Assembly: GCA_022510705.1 (NCBI GenBank)
Contig: JAFLSX010000002.1
Coordinates: 1-64,000, forward strand
Direction of reading: 5' to 3'
Length of the DNA stretch: 64,000 bases
Source of the DNA: Lachnospiraceae bacterium
GTDB lineage: Bacteria > Bacillota > Clostridia > Lachnospirales > Lachnospiraceae
Under the pieces are notes generated by a model that saw only the letters and a program-made list of their open reading frames with translations, did not search any database and was not told the origin of the DNA. The position numbers and the translations under genes are program-made. Shown piece by piece: positions 16,545 through 24,883 of this stretch (position 1 is its first letter; each line of letters opens with the position of its first letter).

Positions 16545-17332
16545 ATTTTATATAATTTGTCGGAAACCGGCAGGCGGGTATAGATTTCAGCATACTCACC
16601 TGCCGTAATATTTTCCAGATAGTTGGGTACATAGCTTTTGCGGCAGCCGTTTTGTTTCAGAATATCAATGGCTTTATTGTAAGCAATGGCAGCTTCTTCG
16701 ATTGTGGAGTAGGTGCCGATTAAAAAATTGCCTTTTACATGAATACGGGACTTATAGACAGGACCGTCCTTGCCTTCCTTGATCAGGACACCATGGTACT
16801 GATTGAGGATCACCAGATTTTCTCTGCGGAAATCTGTTGTGTCCCCGTTTTTAAATATATAGTCCCTGCCGACCACAGCATAATTCTTGATACCGTAGCG
16901 GTTGAGAATATTGACTTGCATACCGAAATCTGCTGCAAAATAGTGGCCTCCGCGCTTCATGATCTTACGGGAGGAATAATAAAATAAATCATCGGTATCA
17001 AATTTCAGAACATGCTCTTGGGAATAATAGTAATAAAAGAAACGGGAACGGATATAGATGGGGGTGGAAAAATACATACCGTTCTCCCTGAAATTAAGAA
17101 GTATCACCCATTTTTCAAAAGGAAGGGTGCAGGAAGCACAATAGTCATCCAATGAAGGGGGCGCATCATGGCGCAGCAGCCGGTTGGCCTCCAGATAGGC
17201 AGCATGAGCCTGCTCGGGCGTCGGATAAGAGCCCAAGCTGATATGCTTGCGTTTGTAGGTAACGGAGGAACGGTATACGGTCCTCCCATTTTTTTGTGTG
17301 GTAGGAAAAACGCCATCTAAATTGTTTGACAT
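16529..17332 (-). CDS. AP2 / degenerate HNH / AP2 DNA-binding protein
   Basis: A 267-residue protein. Residues about 7-55 (GVFPTTQKNGRTVYRSSVTY, then HISLGSYPTPEQAHAAYLEA) and 186-250 (VYKSRIHVKGNFLIGTYSTI, EEAAIAYNKAIDIL) look like two AP2/ERF-type DNA-binding domains. Between them, NYAVVGRDYIFKNGDTTDF and RRENLVIL align with the core of HNH homing endonucleases. The catalytic histidine pair is absent (DYIF where xHHI is usual). Such proteins derive from mobile AP2-HNH nucleases; this one may now be only a regulator (inference). GGAG sits six bases before the ATG, and it has its own promoter, divergent from the SleB-like gene. Confidence 0.65.
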   Translation of the reverse strand: MSNNLDGVFPTTQKNGRTVYRSSVTYKRKHISLGSYPTPEQAHAAYLEANRLLRHDAPPSLDDYCASCTLPFEKWVILLNFRENGMYFSTPIYIRSRFFYYYYSQEHVLKFDTDDLFYYSSRKIMKRGGHYFAADFGMQVNILNRYGIKNYAVVGRDYIFKNGDTTDFRRENLVILNQYHGVLIKEGKDGPVYKSRIHVKGNFLIGTYSTIEEAAIAYNKAIDILKQNGCRKSYVPNYLENITAGEYAEIYTRLPVSDKLYKIYFSE

Positions 17333-17363
17333 TTTACACTCCTGTGAAGAATCTCTTTTCTAA

Positions 17364-17392
17364 AGTATACCAAATTTAAGAAATAAGTACAA
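17364..17392 (-). promoter_or_regulatory. Sigma-A promoter of the AP2 gene
   Basis: On the minus strand TTGTAC (17392-17387), a 17-base spacer and TATACT (17369-17364) lie 32 bases before the ATG. No equally good promoter is seen for the divergent SleB-like gene. Confidence 0.7.
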
Positions 17393-17470
17393 ATAAGAAA
17401 TATTTTAGGATATAGCTGTATAAAATATAGAAAGTGGACTAGGATTGCTCTGCTTAGAAAAGAGGACAAG

Positions 17471-18091
17471 ATGTATAAAAAATATGTACTGGCACTGGTA
17501 CTTTTCAATCTGGTAATTATATTGGCGGCAGTGAATGTTGCGGAATTAAAGATTAATCATATTATGACAACACCTGCCTTTAAAATGAATATGGAGATAG
17601 CGCTGGCTCCCGAAGTGCGGACAAGCTATAAGAGGATAAGTGAAACGGTATCCTCCGGACAGCGGGTCATAAACTATTGCCTATTGCAGGAACCGGAGGT
17701 GATCATACTTTCACAAGAGGATTATGAGGTGCTGCTGCGCATTGTGGAAGCAGAGGCCGGAGGAGAGGATACGGAGGGAAAAATGATGGTAGCAGGCGTG
17801 GTTTTAAACCGTGTTGCCAACGAGAATTTCCCGGATACGGTGAAGGACGTGGTATTCCAGAGGGAGAACGGTACCGCACAGTTTTCTCCTGTCTACAGCG
17901 GCAGATATGACAGGGTGGTTGTCAGTGAAGATACGATAGAAGCGGTAAACAGAGTCCTGGCCGGAGAAGATCTGTCGGAGGGCGCCCTGTTTTTTGTTTC
18001 CCGCAGATATGCCGCTTCCAATAAAGTGCGCTGGTTTGACGAGCATCTGACCTTTTTGTTTTCTCACGGTGGACATGAGTTCTTTCATTGA
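17471..18091 (+). CDS. SleB/CwlJ-type cell wall hydrolase
   Basis: A 206-residue protein with an N-terminal signal or anchor helix (YVLALVLFNLVIILAAVNVA). A C-terminal Hydrolase_2 domain (PF07486, about residues 85-206) reads LLRIVEAEAGGEDTEGKMMV, AGVVLNRVANENFPDTVKDV, FQRENGTAQFSPVYSG and ALFFVSRRYA. SleB/CwlJ proteins are lytic transglycosylases that open cortex peptidoglycan during spore germination. Homologues without a sporulation role also exist, so that role is only likely. AGAGGACA precedes the ATG. The thrC promoter overlaps its stop codon. Confidence 0.87.
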   Translation: MYKKYVLALVLFNLVIILAAVNVAELKINHIMTTPAFKMNMEIALAPEVRTSYKRISETVSSGQRVINYCLLQEPEVIILSQEDYEVLLRIVEAEAGGEDTEGKMMVAGVVLNRVANENFPDTVKDVVFQRENGTAQFSPVYSGRYDRVVVSEDTIEAVNRVLAGEDLSEGALFFVSRRYAASNKVRWFDEHLTFLFSHGGHEFFH

Positions 18092-18116
18092 TTTTTAACT
18101 GCCGGTATGCTATACT
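18088..18116 (+). promoter_or_regulatory. Sigma-A promoter of thrC
   Basis: TTGATT (18088-18093), 17-base spacer, TATACT (18111-18116). The -35 overlaps the stop of the preceding gene. Transcription should start near 18123. Confidence 0.78.
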
Positions 18117-18132
18117 ACTTACAATCGTCCGG

Positions 18133-18146
18133 CAGGTCCGGACCTG
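18133..18146. promoter_or_regulatory. 14-bp perfect palindrome in the thrC leader
   Basis: CAGGTCCGGACCTG is fully self-complementary and lies about 10-23 bases past the predicted start of transcription, 42 bases before the thrC ATG. It may be an operator that blocks elongation from the thrC promoter. No cognate regulator can be named. Confidence 0.45.
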
Positions 18147-18187
18147 TTAAAGAAGTATATGCGCATTCCGCGCGGATAGGAGTTACC

Positions 18188-19681
18188 ATGGAAGAATTAT
18201 TATATAAAAGTACAAGAAGTTTTCAGGCACCTGTGAAAGCCTCTGAAGCAATTTTAAAGGGACTCTCGGAAGATGGTGGCCTGTTTGTACCGGAAAAGAT
18301 TCCGACTTTGGATGTAAGCCTGGAGAAGCTTTCACGCATGAGCTATAAGGAAGTTGCCTATGAGGTGATGAAGCTGTTTCTGACGGATTTTACGGAAGAG
18401 GAATTAAAAGGCTGTATTGAAAGGGCCTATGACGAGAAATTTGATACCGAACTGATTGCCCCCCTGACAGAAGCAGAGGGTGCTTATTATCTGGAACTGT
18501 TCCATGGTGCCACCATTGCATTTAAAGATATGGCGCTTTCCATTCTTCCCCATTTGATGATCACTTCTGCAAGGAAGAATAACGTAAAGAACGATATCGT
18601 GATTCTGACCGCAACCAGCGGAGACACCGGAAAGGCGGCATTAGCAGGATTTGCGGGAGTGGAAGGCACGAAGATCATTGTATTTTATCCTAAGCACGGT
18701 GTCAGCCCCATTCAGGAAAAGCAGATGGTGACCCAGAAGGGGGAAAACACCTATGTGGTGGGCATTACCGGTAATTTTGATGATGCCCAGACGGGAGTAA
18801 AGCAGCTTTTTAGTGACAAAGAGTTGGAGAAGGAGATGGCTGCTGCAGGCTTCCAGTTCTCTTCAGCAAATTCCATCAATATCGGACGTCTGGTACCTCA
18901 GATCGTATACTATGTGTATGCATATACCAGACTTTTGGCAGGCGGTAAACTCGGAGAAGGCGAGCAGATGAATGTGGTAGTTCCCACGGGCAATTTCGGT
19001 AATATTCTGGCCGCTTTCTATGCTAAGAATATGGGACTTCCCATTGCAAAGCTGATCTGTGCTTCCAATGACAATAAAGTGTTGTATGATTTCTTTGCTA
19101 CCGGTACCTATGATAAAAACAGGGAGTTTGTGCTGACATCTTCCCCGTCCATGGATATTTTGATCTCCAGCAATTTAGAGCGTCTGATCTATCGGATTGC
19201 GGGCAATGACGCGGATAAGAATGCCGCACTGATGGCGGCGTTAAGCGGAGAGGGCAGATATGAGATCACTTCTGAAATGAAGGCGCAGTTATCTGATTTC
19301 TTCGGCGGCTATGCGAGTGAAGAGGAAACCGCGGCCACCATTAAACGTATTTATGAGGCCTGCGGTTATGTGATCGATACCCACACCGCAGTAGCGGCCA
19401 CGGTTTATGAAAAATATAAGGCTAAGACGCAGGATGGCTTAAAGACTGTTATCGCATCCACTGCAAGTCCCTTCAAATTTACCAGAAGCGTTATGAACGC
19501 CATTGATGTAAAATATGATGCCTGGGATGATTTCGCTTTGGTGGATGAACTCTCAAAGCTGGCCAATGTAGATGTACCCGGAGCCATTGAAGAAATCCGT
19601 ACCGCTCCCATCGTGCATGACAAGGTATGTGATAAAGAAGAGATGAAAGCGGTAGTGAAGGAGTTCTTAAAGCTGGCATAG
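18188..19681 (+). CDS. thrC: Threonine synthase
   Basis: A 497-residue PLP enzyme that converts O-phosphohomoserine to threonine. The PLP lysine is K113 in LFHGATIAFKDMALS. TATSGDTGKAALAGFAG binds the cofactor phosphate, and VVPTGNFGNILAAFYAK is conserved. Length matches the long bacterial/fungal-type class. A longer in-frame start at 18107 lies inside the promoter, so it is ruled out. The ATG at 18188 has TAGGAG upstream. It is a single gene, convergent with the XRE regulator; no terminator is seen in the short gap. Confidence 0.93.
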   Translation: MEELLYKSTRSFQAPVKASEAILKGLSEDGGLFVPEKIPTLDVSLEKLSRMSYKEVAYEVMKLFLTDFTEEELKGCIERAYDEKFDTELIAPLTEAEGAYYLELFHGATIAFKDMALSILPHLMITSARKNNVKNDIVILTATSGDTGKAALAGFAGVEGTKIIVFYPKHGVSPIQEKQMVTQKGENTYVVGITGNFDDAQTGVKQLFSDKELEKEMAAAGFQFSSANSINIGRLVPQIVYYVYAYTRLLAGGKLGEGEQMNVVVPTGNFGNILAAFYAKNMGLPIAKLICASNDNKVLYDFFATGTYDKNREFVLTSSPSMDILISSNLERLIYRIAGNDADKNAALMAALSGEGRYEITSEMKAQLSDFFGGYASEEETAATIKRIYEACGYVIDTHTAVAATVYEKYKAKTQDGLKTVIASTASPFKFTRSVMNAIDVKYDAWDDFALVDELSKLANVDVPGAIEEIRTAPIVHDKVCDKEEMKAVVKEFLKLA

Positions 19682-19698
19682 TCTGCATAGCCTATGGT

Positions 19699-20562
19699 TT
19701 ATCGGATGGGACTGCAGGCAACTTTCCTTTTCTTATCCAGGATGTAGGCCTGATATCCCAACAGGAGTGGAATCACCAATCTTCCCAAAGCATGTACGCT
19801 ACCGACAGCTTTCCCCATGTCTGTGCGGGTGGGCAGGGTTCGACAATAGATGTAGGCTGTATTTCCCAGAGAAAGAATGCAGATAAGAAGAACCAAAAAA
19901 CAGGGGAAGCGGCGCTCCTTTACCTGAAAGTAGAGCAGGATATAGACAGCGGCTATAAAAGGCGGCAAAATATCGGGAAACCAGCTCAAAATGTCGATAT
20001 GTCCGCCTAGTTTGAGGGTCGTATTCACATACGGTATAAGAATCGATAAGGGCAGTACAAAATAAGGGGCGGCCATCAGGCGGCCCGTTATTTTTGGAGT
20101 CAGCCTGTTTCCCCCGGACAGTATCAGTCCGATGGTAAATATGATGAGGCATATCAGATAGCTTCCGGTAATACTTAGACTGGTTGCGGTAATTTTGGTC
20201 GTTATATCATGCGCGTAATTCCCGTTTGGAATGTGAGAAAACACACTGAAAATACACATGAGCAGGTAGGCGGACGCACCCACGGTATAGAGGATGGTCT
20301 GCAGGATATTTTCCGCGGGGCGTGCCAGTACCGGCTCCTTTTCCATCTTTTCTTTCAGTTCTTCGCCGGATACCAGTTCGTCAATGGATACTTCCAGTAT
20401 CTGCGCAATCTTTTTGGCGGTGAGCAGGTCGGGAAATCTGGCTCCGCATTCCCAACGGGAGACAGCCTGTCTGGTGACATAGATCTGTTCCGCCAGAGTC
20501 TGCTGGGTCATTCCTTTTGCTTCACGAAGTGATTTTACTTTTTCTCCAAATTCCATGATCAT
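19699..20562 (-). CDS. Membrane-bound XRE-family regulator
   Basis: A 287-residue protein. Residues about 6-60 form a Cro/CI helix-turn-helix (MTQQTLAEQIYVTRQAVSRW, FPDLLTAKKIAQILEVSIDE). After a charged linker, about five or six hydrophobic segments fill residues 85-275 (ILYTVGASAYLLMCIFSV, SYLICLIIFTIGLIL). One-component regulators tethered to the membrane usually sense envelope or membrane signals; the target here is unknown. Two ATGs two codons apart are possible: AAGGAG is 4 bases before the first (20562) and 10 before the second (20556), so the second may be the real one. Confidence 0.83.
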   Translation of the reverse strand: MIMEFGEKVKSLREAKGMTQQTLAEQIYVTRQAVSRWECGARFPDLLTAKKIAQILEVSIDELVSGEELKEKMEKEPVLARPAENILQTILYTVGASAYLLMCIFSVFSHIPNGNYAHDITTKITATSLSITGSYLICLIIFTIGLILSGGNRLTPKITGRLMAAPYFVLPLSILIPYVNTTLKLGGHIDILSWFPDILPPFIAAVYILLYFQVKERRFPCFLVLLICILSLGNTAYIYCRTLPTRTDMGKAVGSVHALGRLVIPLLLGYQAYILDKKRKVACSPIR

Positions 20563-20663
20563 GATACTCCTTTCTGCTTTACGTGTTTCGTTTTCTTCGG
20601 TATCTCCATTTTATCGGGTTGAATGGGAGAGGGAAAGAAACAGCAGAAAATCTTTTGTAAACA

Positions 20664-20677
20664 CTTTGGTACCAAAG
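20664..20677. promoter_or_regulatory. 14-bp palindrome upstream of the XRE gene
   Basis: CTTTGGTACCAAAG is perfectly self-complementary. On the minus strand it fills the spacer between TTGTTT and TTACAA, a possible though weak promoter for the XRE gene 100 bases downstream. Autoregulation is a reasonable guess. Confidence 0.35.
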
Positions 20678-20711
20678 AAACAATACTGTAATAAATGTGA
20701 TATTCTATGTA

Positions 20712-20745
20712 AAAAAACCACTGCATTACACTGCAATGGCTTTTT
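20712..20745 (-). terminator. Terminator of the citrate synthase gene
   Basis: On the minus strand AAAAAGCCATTGCA pairs with TGCAGTGGTTTTT through two G-U wobbles, and a run of seven T follows. It lies 20 bases past the citrate synthase stop. Confidence 0.8.
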
Positions 20746-20765
20746 GTCACCTAATGATACTTCGT

Positions 20766-22130
20766 TTATCGGTACTTAATAGAAATATAGGATTTGTCTT
20801 CCCCGATAGGCTTGTAAGCCGGACGAATGATCTTGCCGTTGTTGGCAAGCTCTTCCAGACGGTGTGCACTCCAACCCACAATTCGCGCAATGGCAAAGAT
20901 AGGGGGATACAATTCCATGGGAAGTCCCAACATATGATAAACGAAGCCGGAGTAGAAGTCCACATTGATGCTGACGCCTTTATACATCTGGCGCTCACTG
21001 GCAATGATCTGGGGTGCCAGTCTTTCGACCATGGAGTAGAGTGCAAATTCTTTCTGCAGTCCTTTTTCCACAGAGAGTTTTTCCACAAAAGTTTTAAAGG
21101 ACACAGCACGCGGGTCTGATTTAGAGTAGATGGCGTGTCCTACGCCGTATATCAGCCCTGCATGGTCAAAGGCTTCCTTGTGAAGGAGCTTCTGCAGATA
21201 TGCAGAAACCTCTTCTTCATCCTCCCAGTCCTTTACTTCCTGCTTCATATCTTCAAACATCTGTACCACCTTGATATTGGCACCGCCGTGTCGGGGACCT
21301 TTTAGGGAACCGATGGCTGCGGCAATGGTAGAGTAGGTGTCAGTCAGAGAGGAAGTCACTACGTGGGTAGTGAAGGAAGAATTGTTACCGCCGCCGTGTT
21401 CCATATGGAGCACTAAGGCAATATCCAGTATCCGTGCCTCTAGGGGTGTATAAGCGCTGTCGGGACGCAATATATGTAAAATATTCTCTGCCGTGGATAA
21501 CTCCGCAATCGGCTTATGAATGAACAGACTGTTGCCGTCATGGTAGTGGCTGTAGGCCTGATAGCCGTAAATGGAGAGCATGGGAAACAGAGAGATCAAC
21601 TGCAGACACTGACGCAGTACATTGGGAATGGAGGTGTCATCAGCCCTGTCATCATAGGAATAAAGAGTAAGAACGCTCCTTGCCAGAGTATTCATCATAT
21701 CCCTGCTGGGTGCCTTCATGATAATGTCACGTACAAAGCTGGTGGGCAGACTGCGATATCCGCCAAGCAATGCCTGAAACTCTGCCAGTTCCTGTTTATT
21801 GGGCAGTTTACTGAATAAGAGCAGATAGGCAATCTCCTCAAAACCGAAACGGTTCTCATTAGTGAAGCCATCTACCAGATCCTGTACGTCATAGCCGCGA
21901 TAAAACAGGCGTCCGTGTGCGGGCACTTCTTCGCCATTCACAATTTCTTTTGCACGGACATCGGAAATATGAGTTAAGCCTGCTAAAACGCCTTTTCCGT
22001 TTAAATCTCTTAAGCCTCTTTTTACTTCATATTTTGTAAATAGCTCAGAATCTATGATACCGGCTTCTTCAGACAGCTTTGCAAGCCGTAAAATCTCGGG
22101 TGTAATATCAGAATATGTATTGTGCTCCAT
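20766..22130 (-). CDS. gltA: Citrate synthase (Si type)
   Basis: A 454-residue enzyme that condenses oxaloacetate with acetyl-CoA. GRLFYRGYDVQDLVDGF, the first catalytic histidine region HMEHGGGNNSSFTTHV, GSLKGPRHGGANIKVVQMF, and YGVGHAIYSKSDPRA with its aspartate are all recognisable. A 2-methylcitrate synthase activity cannot be excluded by eye. AAAGGGGATG precedes the ATG. It is monocistronic with its own promoter and terminator. A second, unrelated citrate-synthase-like gene lies at 59.6-61.0 kb. Confidence 0.9.
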   Translation of the reverse strand: MEHNTYSDITPEILRLAKLSEEAGIIDSELFTKYEVKRGLRDLNGKGVLAGLTHISDVRAKEIVNGEEVPAHGRLFYRGYDVQDLVDGFTNENRFGFEEIAYLLLFSKLPNKQELAEFQALLGGYRSLPTSFVRDIIMKAPSRDMMNTLARSVLTLYSYDDRADDTSIPNVLRQCLQLISLFPMLSIYGYQAYSHYHDGNSLFIHKPIAELSTAENILHILRPDSAYTPLEARILDIALVLHMEHGGGNNSSFTTHVVTSSLTDTYSTIAAAIGSLKGPRHGGANIKVVQMFEDMKQEVKDWEDEEEVSAYLQKLLHKEAFDHAGLIYGVGHAIYSKSDPRAVSFKTFVEKLSVEKGLQKEFALYSMVERLAPQIIASERQMYKGVSINVDFYSGFVYHMLGLPMELYPPIFAIARIVGWSAHRLEELANNGKIIRPAYKPIGEDKSYISIKYR

Positions 22131-22169
22131 TAGACATCCCCTTTCTCTCTAAAATAGCGTTATATTTCT

Positions 22170-22199
22170 ATCTTAACATGAGGAGTAAATTTGTGGCAA
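22170..22199 (-). promoter_or_regulatory. Candidate promoter of the citrate synthase gene
   Basis: Minus strand TTGCCA (22199-22194), 18-base spacer, TAAGAT (22175-22170), about 40 bases before the ATG. Confidence 0.5.
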
Positions 22200-22286
22200 G
22201 CTAAAACGCCGATTTCATAAACTTTTCATAAATAATGGATTTTTTTATGAAAGAGTATTACAATAAAACGTAAGTTAAAAATCCAA

Positions 22287-22307
22287 CCTGCGACTTCTTG
22301 TCGCAGG
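22287..22307 (+). other. Leader hairpin before deoC
   Basis: CCTGCGAC (22287-22294) pairs perfectly with GTCGCAGG (22300-22307) around a TTCTT loop, 22 bases before the deoC ATG and immediately before its AAAGG ribosome site. No T-run follows, so it is not a terminator; it could stabilise the mRNA or bind a protein. Confidence 0.55.
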
Positions 22308-22329
22308 GAACAGAAAGGCGTGAAATCAA

Positions 22330-23007
22330 ATGAAAATATCTGAAATGTTAAGCCATGTGGATCATACACAACTGCAGGCCTATGCGACCTGGCAGGATAT
22401 ACAAAAACTTTGTGAAGAGGCTATATGCTATCACACGGCCTCCGTATGTATTCCGCCGGCCTATATCAGACGCGTACATGAGACCTATGGGGATCAATTA
22501 AATATCTGTACTGTGGTAGGTTTTCCTTTGGGCTACAGCGTGACGGCCGCCAAAGCTGCAGAGATTGAGCAGGCGATTAAAGACGGCTGTAATGAAATCG
22601 ATATGGTAGTAAATATCAGTGATGTTAAAAACGGTGATTACGATAAGGTAAAAGAGGAGATTGTCACACTGAAAAAATGCTGTGGAGAGCATATTCTGAA
22701 GGTGATCGTAGAGACCTGCTATCTGACAGAAGAAGAGAAGATAGCTATGTGCAAAGCGGTGACAGAGGCAGGCGCAGACTATATCAAGACCTCCACAGGT
22801 TTTGGTACGGGCGGTGCTACAAAAGAAGATGTAAAGTTGTTTCAAAAACATATCGGTCCCCGCGTAAAAATAAAAGCAGCGGGAGGTGTCAGCTCCCTTG
22901 CGGATTTAGCCATGTTCTTAGAATTGGGCTGCGATAGGATAGGAACCTCAAGGGCTGTGGGGTTCTGTGAGAATATAGACCCGGAGGTAGAGTATGGAAA
23001 ATATTGA
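22330..23007 (+). CDS. deoC: Deoxyribose-phosphate aldolase
   Basis: A 225-residue class I aldolase that splits 2-deoxyribose-5-phosphate into acetaldehyde and glyceraldehyde-3-phosphate in deoxynucleoside breakdown. The Schiff-base lysine is in AGADYIKTSTGFGTGGAT. NEIDMVVNISDVKNGDYD, LKVIVETCYLTEEEK and KIKAAGGVSSLADLAMFLEL are typical. No other deoxynucleoside genes are adjacent. The end overlaps the aminopeptidase gene by 14 bases, so they are probably translated together. Confidence 0.95.
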   Translation: MKISEMLSHVDHTQLQAYATWQDIQKLCEEAICYHTASVCIPPAYIRRVHETYGDQLNICTVVGFPLGYSVTAAKAAEIEQAIKDGCNEIDMVVNISDVKNGDYDKVKEEIVTLKKCCGEHILKVIVETCYLTEEEKIAMCKAVTEAGADYIKTSTGFGTGGATKEDVKLFQKHIGPRVKIKAAGGVSSLADLAMFLELGCDRIGTSRAVGFCENIDPEVEYGKY

Positions 23008-24796
23008 GATCAAGCGCAGATTACAGGCACTGCGGGAAGAAATGAAAAAAGAGGGAATGGACTATTACCTGATTCCTACCGCAGATTTTCATAATTCCGA
23101 ATATGTGGGAGACTATTTTAAAGTACGAGAATATTTCTCCGGGTTTACCGGTTCTAATGGTACCCTGCTCATCTGGCAGGAAGGCGCCGGACTGTGGACG
23201 GATGGACGTTACTTTATACAGGCGGAAAGAGAATTGGAGGGAACGGGCATTGATCTTTTTAGAATGGCCGAGGAAGGGGTTCCCGATATCCCTACATTTT
23301 TGGAAAGCAGTATGCAAAAAGGGCAGACTCTGGGATTTGACGGCCGGATTGTAACGGCAAAAGAAGGAGAGAGGCTTGCCAGGGGACTGTCTTCAAAAAA
23401 TATCACGTTTGCCTGTGAAAAGGATTTAGCGGGGATTGTCTGGAAGGAGCGCCCGGCACTTTCCTGTAAACCGCTGCGTTTGCTGCCCATTTCTTTGGCA
23501 GGAATGGAGGTAAGGGAAAAACTACATATGGTACGGGAGGCAGTGGGGAAGGAAAAAGCATCCGGCTTATTATTTACAAAACTGGACGAACTAATGTGGC
23601 TGCTCAATGTGCGGGGGAGTGATATTGCATGTAACCCGGTGGCCCTATCCTACGGTTATCTGAATGAAAGCAGGATGTTTTTCTTTGTGCAGGAGGATGC
23701 TTTGGATGAGGCGGCACGGGAGTATTTTAAAAGTCAGGAAATTACGGTGTTGCCCTATGATGAAATAAGCCGCTTTCTTGCAAAGGAAACAAAGGAAGAT
23801 ATTGTTTTACTGGATAGCTGTCAGTGCAGCTACAGTCTCTATAAAAAAATACAGTCTGCAGCTAAAGGCATCGTGGAAGGAATCAGTCCGGCGGAGGCAC
23901 TGAAAGCGGTTAAAAATCCTGTAGAGTTAGATAATATTGAAAAAATCTATTTGCAGGACAGCGCAGCCGTCACAAAATTTATTTACTGGCTGAAGAAAAA
24001 TATCGGAAAAGAGAAGTTGACGGAAATTTCAGCCGCTGCTTACCTGGATGATCTGCGAAGTAAAATCCCGGGGTATCTGGAGCTTTCTTTCCCCACCATT
24101 TCGGCATATAGAGAAAATGCTGCCATGATGCACTATGAGGCTACGCCCGAAAATTACAAAGAATTAAATGCGGAAGGCATGCTTTTAGTGGATTCCGGAG
24201 GGCAGTATTTAGGAGGTACCACGGATGTGACAAGAACCATTGTATTGGGTGCCGTTTCTAAGGAGATCAAGTGCCAGTATACCGCTGCTACAGCAGGTAT
24301 GTTAAGGCTGAGTCGTGCCCGTTTTCTTTACGGCTGTTCGGGAAGGAATCTGGATATTCTTGCAAGAGAGCCGCTGTGGAAGATGGGGATCGATTATAAA
24401 TGCGGTACCGGCCATGGCATAGGATACATTCTAAACGTGCATGAGGGTCCTCAGAGTATTCGCTGGCGGTTTGCACAGGGTGCAAAAGAAGCCGTTTTGG
24501 AGGAAGGTATGCTGGTTTCGGATGAGCCGGGAGTTTACATAGAGGGAAGTCACGGTATCCGGATTGAGAATATCCTGGTTGTGAAAAAGGATGTGAAGAA
24601 TGAATCCGGTCAGTTTATGCGCTTTGAGAATCTGACTTATGTTCCCATAGATTTAGAGGCCATTGACGTAACCGCTATGACGGAAGAAGACCGCATTGCA
24701 TTAAATGAATATCATAGTCAGGTATATGAAAAAATCTCTCCCTATCTGAACGCAGAAGAGAAAGAATGGTTGAAGGAAGTTACAAGAAGGATATAA
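22994..24796 (+). CDS. Xaa-Pro aminopeptidase (M24B, long form)
   Basis: A 600-residue cytoplasmic metallopeptidase that releases N-terminal residues followed by proline. Two creatinase-like N-terminal domains (about residues 1-300) precede the pita-bread catalytic domain. Metal ligands are visible as D and D in VDSGGQYLGGTTDVTRTIVL, H in GTGHGIGYILNVHEGPQ, and E and E in VSDEPGVYIEGSHGIRIEN. A C-terminal M24 extension completes the three-domain form also seen in eukaryotic APP1. Its ATG lies inside deoC. Confidence 0.93.
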   Translation: MENIEIKRRLQALREEMKKEGMDYYLIPTADFHNSEYVGDYFKVREYFSGFTGSNGTLLIWQEGAGLWTDGRYFIQAERELEGTGIDLFRMAEEGVPDIPTFLESSMQKGQTLGFDGRIVTAKEGERLARGLSSKNITFACEKDLAGIVWKERPALSCKPLRLLPISLAGMEVREKLHMVREAVGKEKASGLLFTKLDELMWLLNVRGSDIACNPVALSYGYLNESRMFFFVQEDALDEAAREYFKSQEITVLPYDEISRFLAKETKEDIVLLDSCQCSYSLYKKIQSAAKGIVEGISPAEALKAVKNPVELDNIEKIYLQDSAAVTKFIYWLKKNIGKEKLTEISAAAYLDDLRSKIPGYLELSFPTISAYRENAAMMHYEATPENYKELNAEGMLLVDSGGQYLGGTTDVTRTIVLGAVSKEIKCQYTAATAGMLRLSRARFLYGCSGRNLDILAREPLWKMGIDYKCGTGHGIGYILNVHEGPQSIRWRFAQGAKEAVLEEGMLVSDEPGVYIEGSHGIRIENILVVKKDVKNESGQFMRFENLTYVPIDLEAIDVTAMTEEDRIALNEYHSQVYEKISPYLNAEEKEWLKEVTRRI

Positions 24797-24848
24797 CGGG
24801 AAAATTGTCCTTTTTTGAAAATTTCTATAATTTTCCTACGTTTTTATC

Positions 24849-24877
24849 TTGTAATATGTGCCAAAATTGAATATAAT
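24849..24877 (+). promoter_or_regulatory. Strong promoter of the probable 6S RNA
   Basis: TTGTAA (24849-24854), 17-base spacer, consensus TATAAT (24872-24877). The predicted start is near 24884, with no open reading frame of credible coding character downstream. Confidence 0.8.
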
Positions 24878-24883
24878 AGAGAT

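Noticed and set aside
18107-18187. Longer start for thrC
   Set aside because: The added codons include the -10 box and the predicted transcription start region, so they cannot be translated from that promoter.
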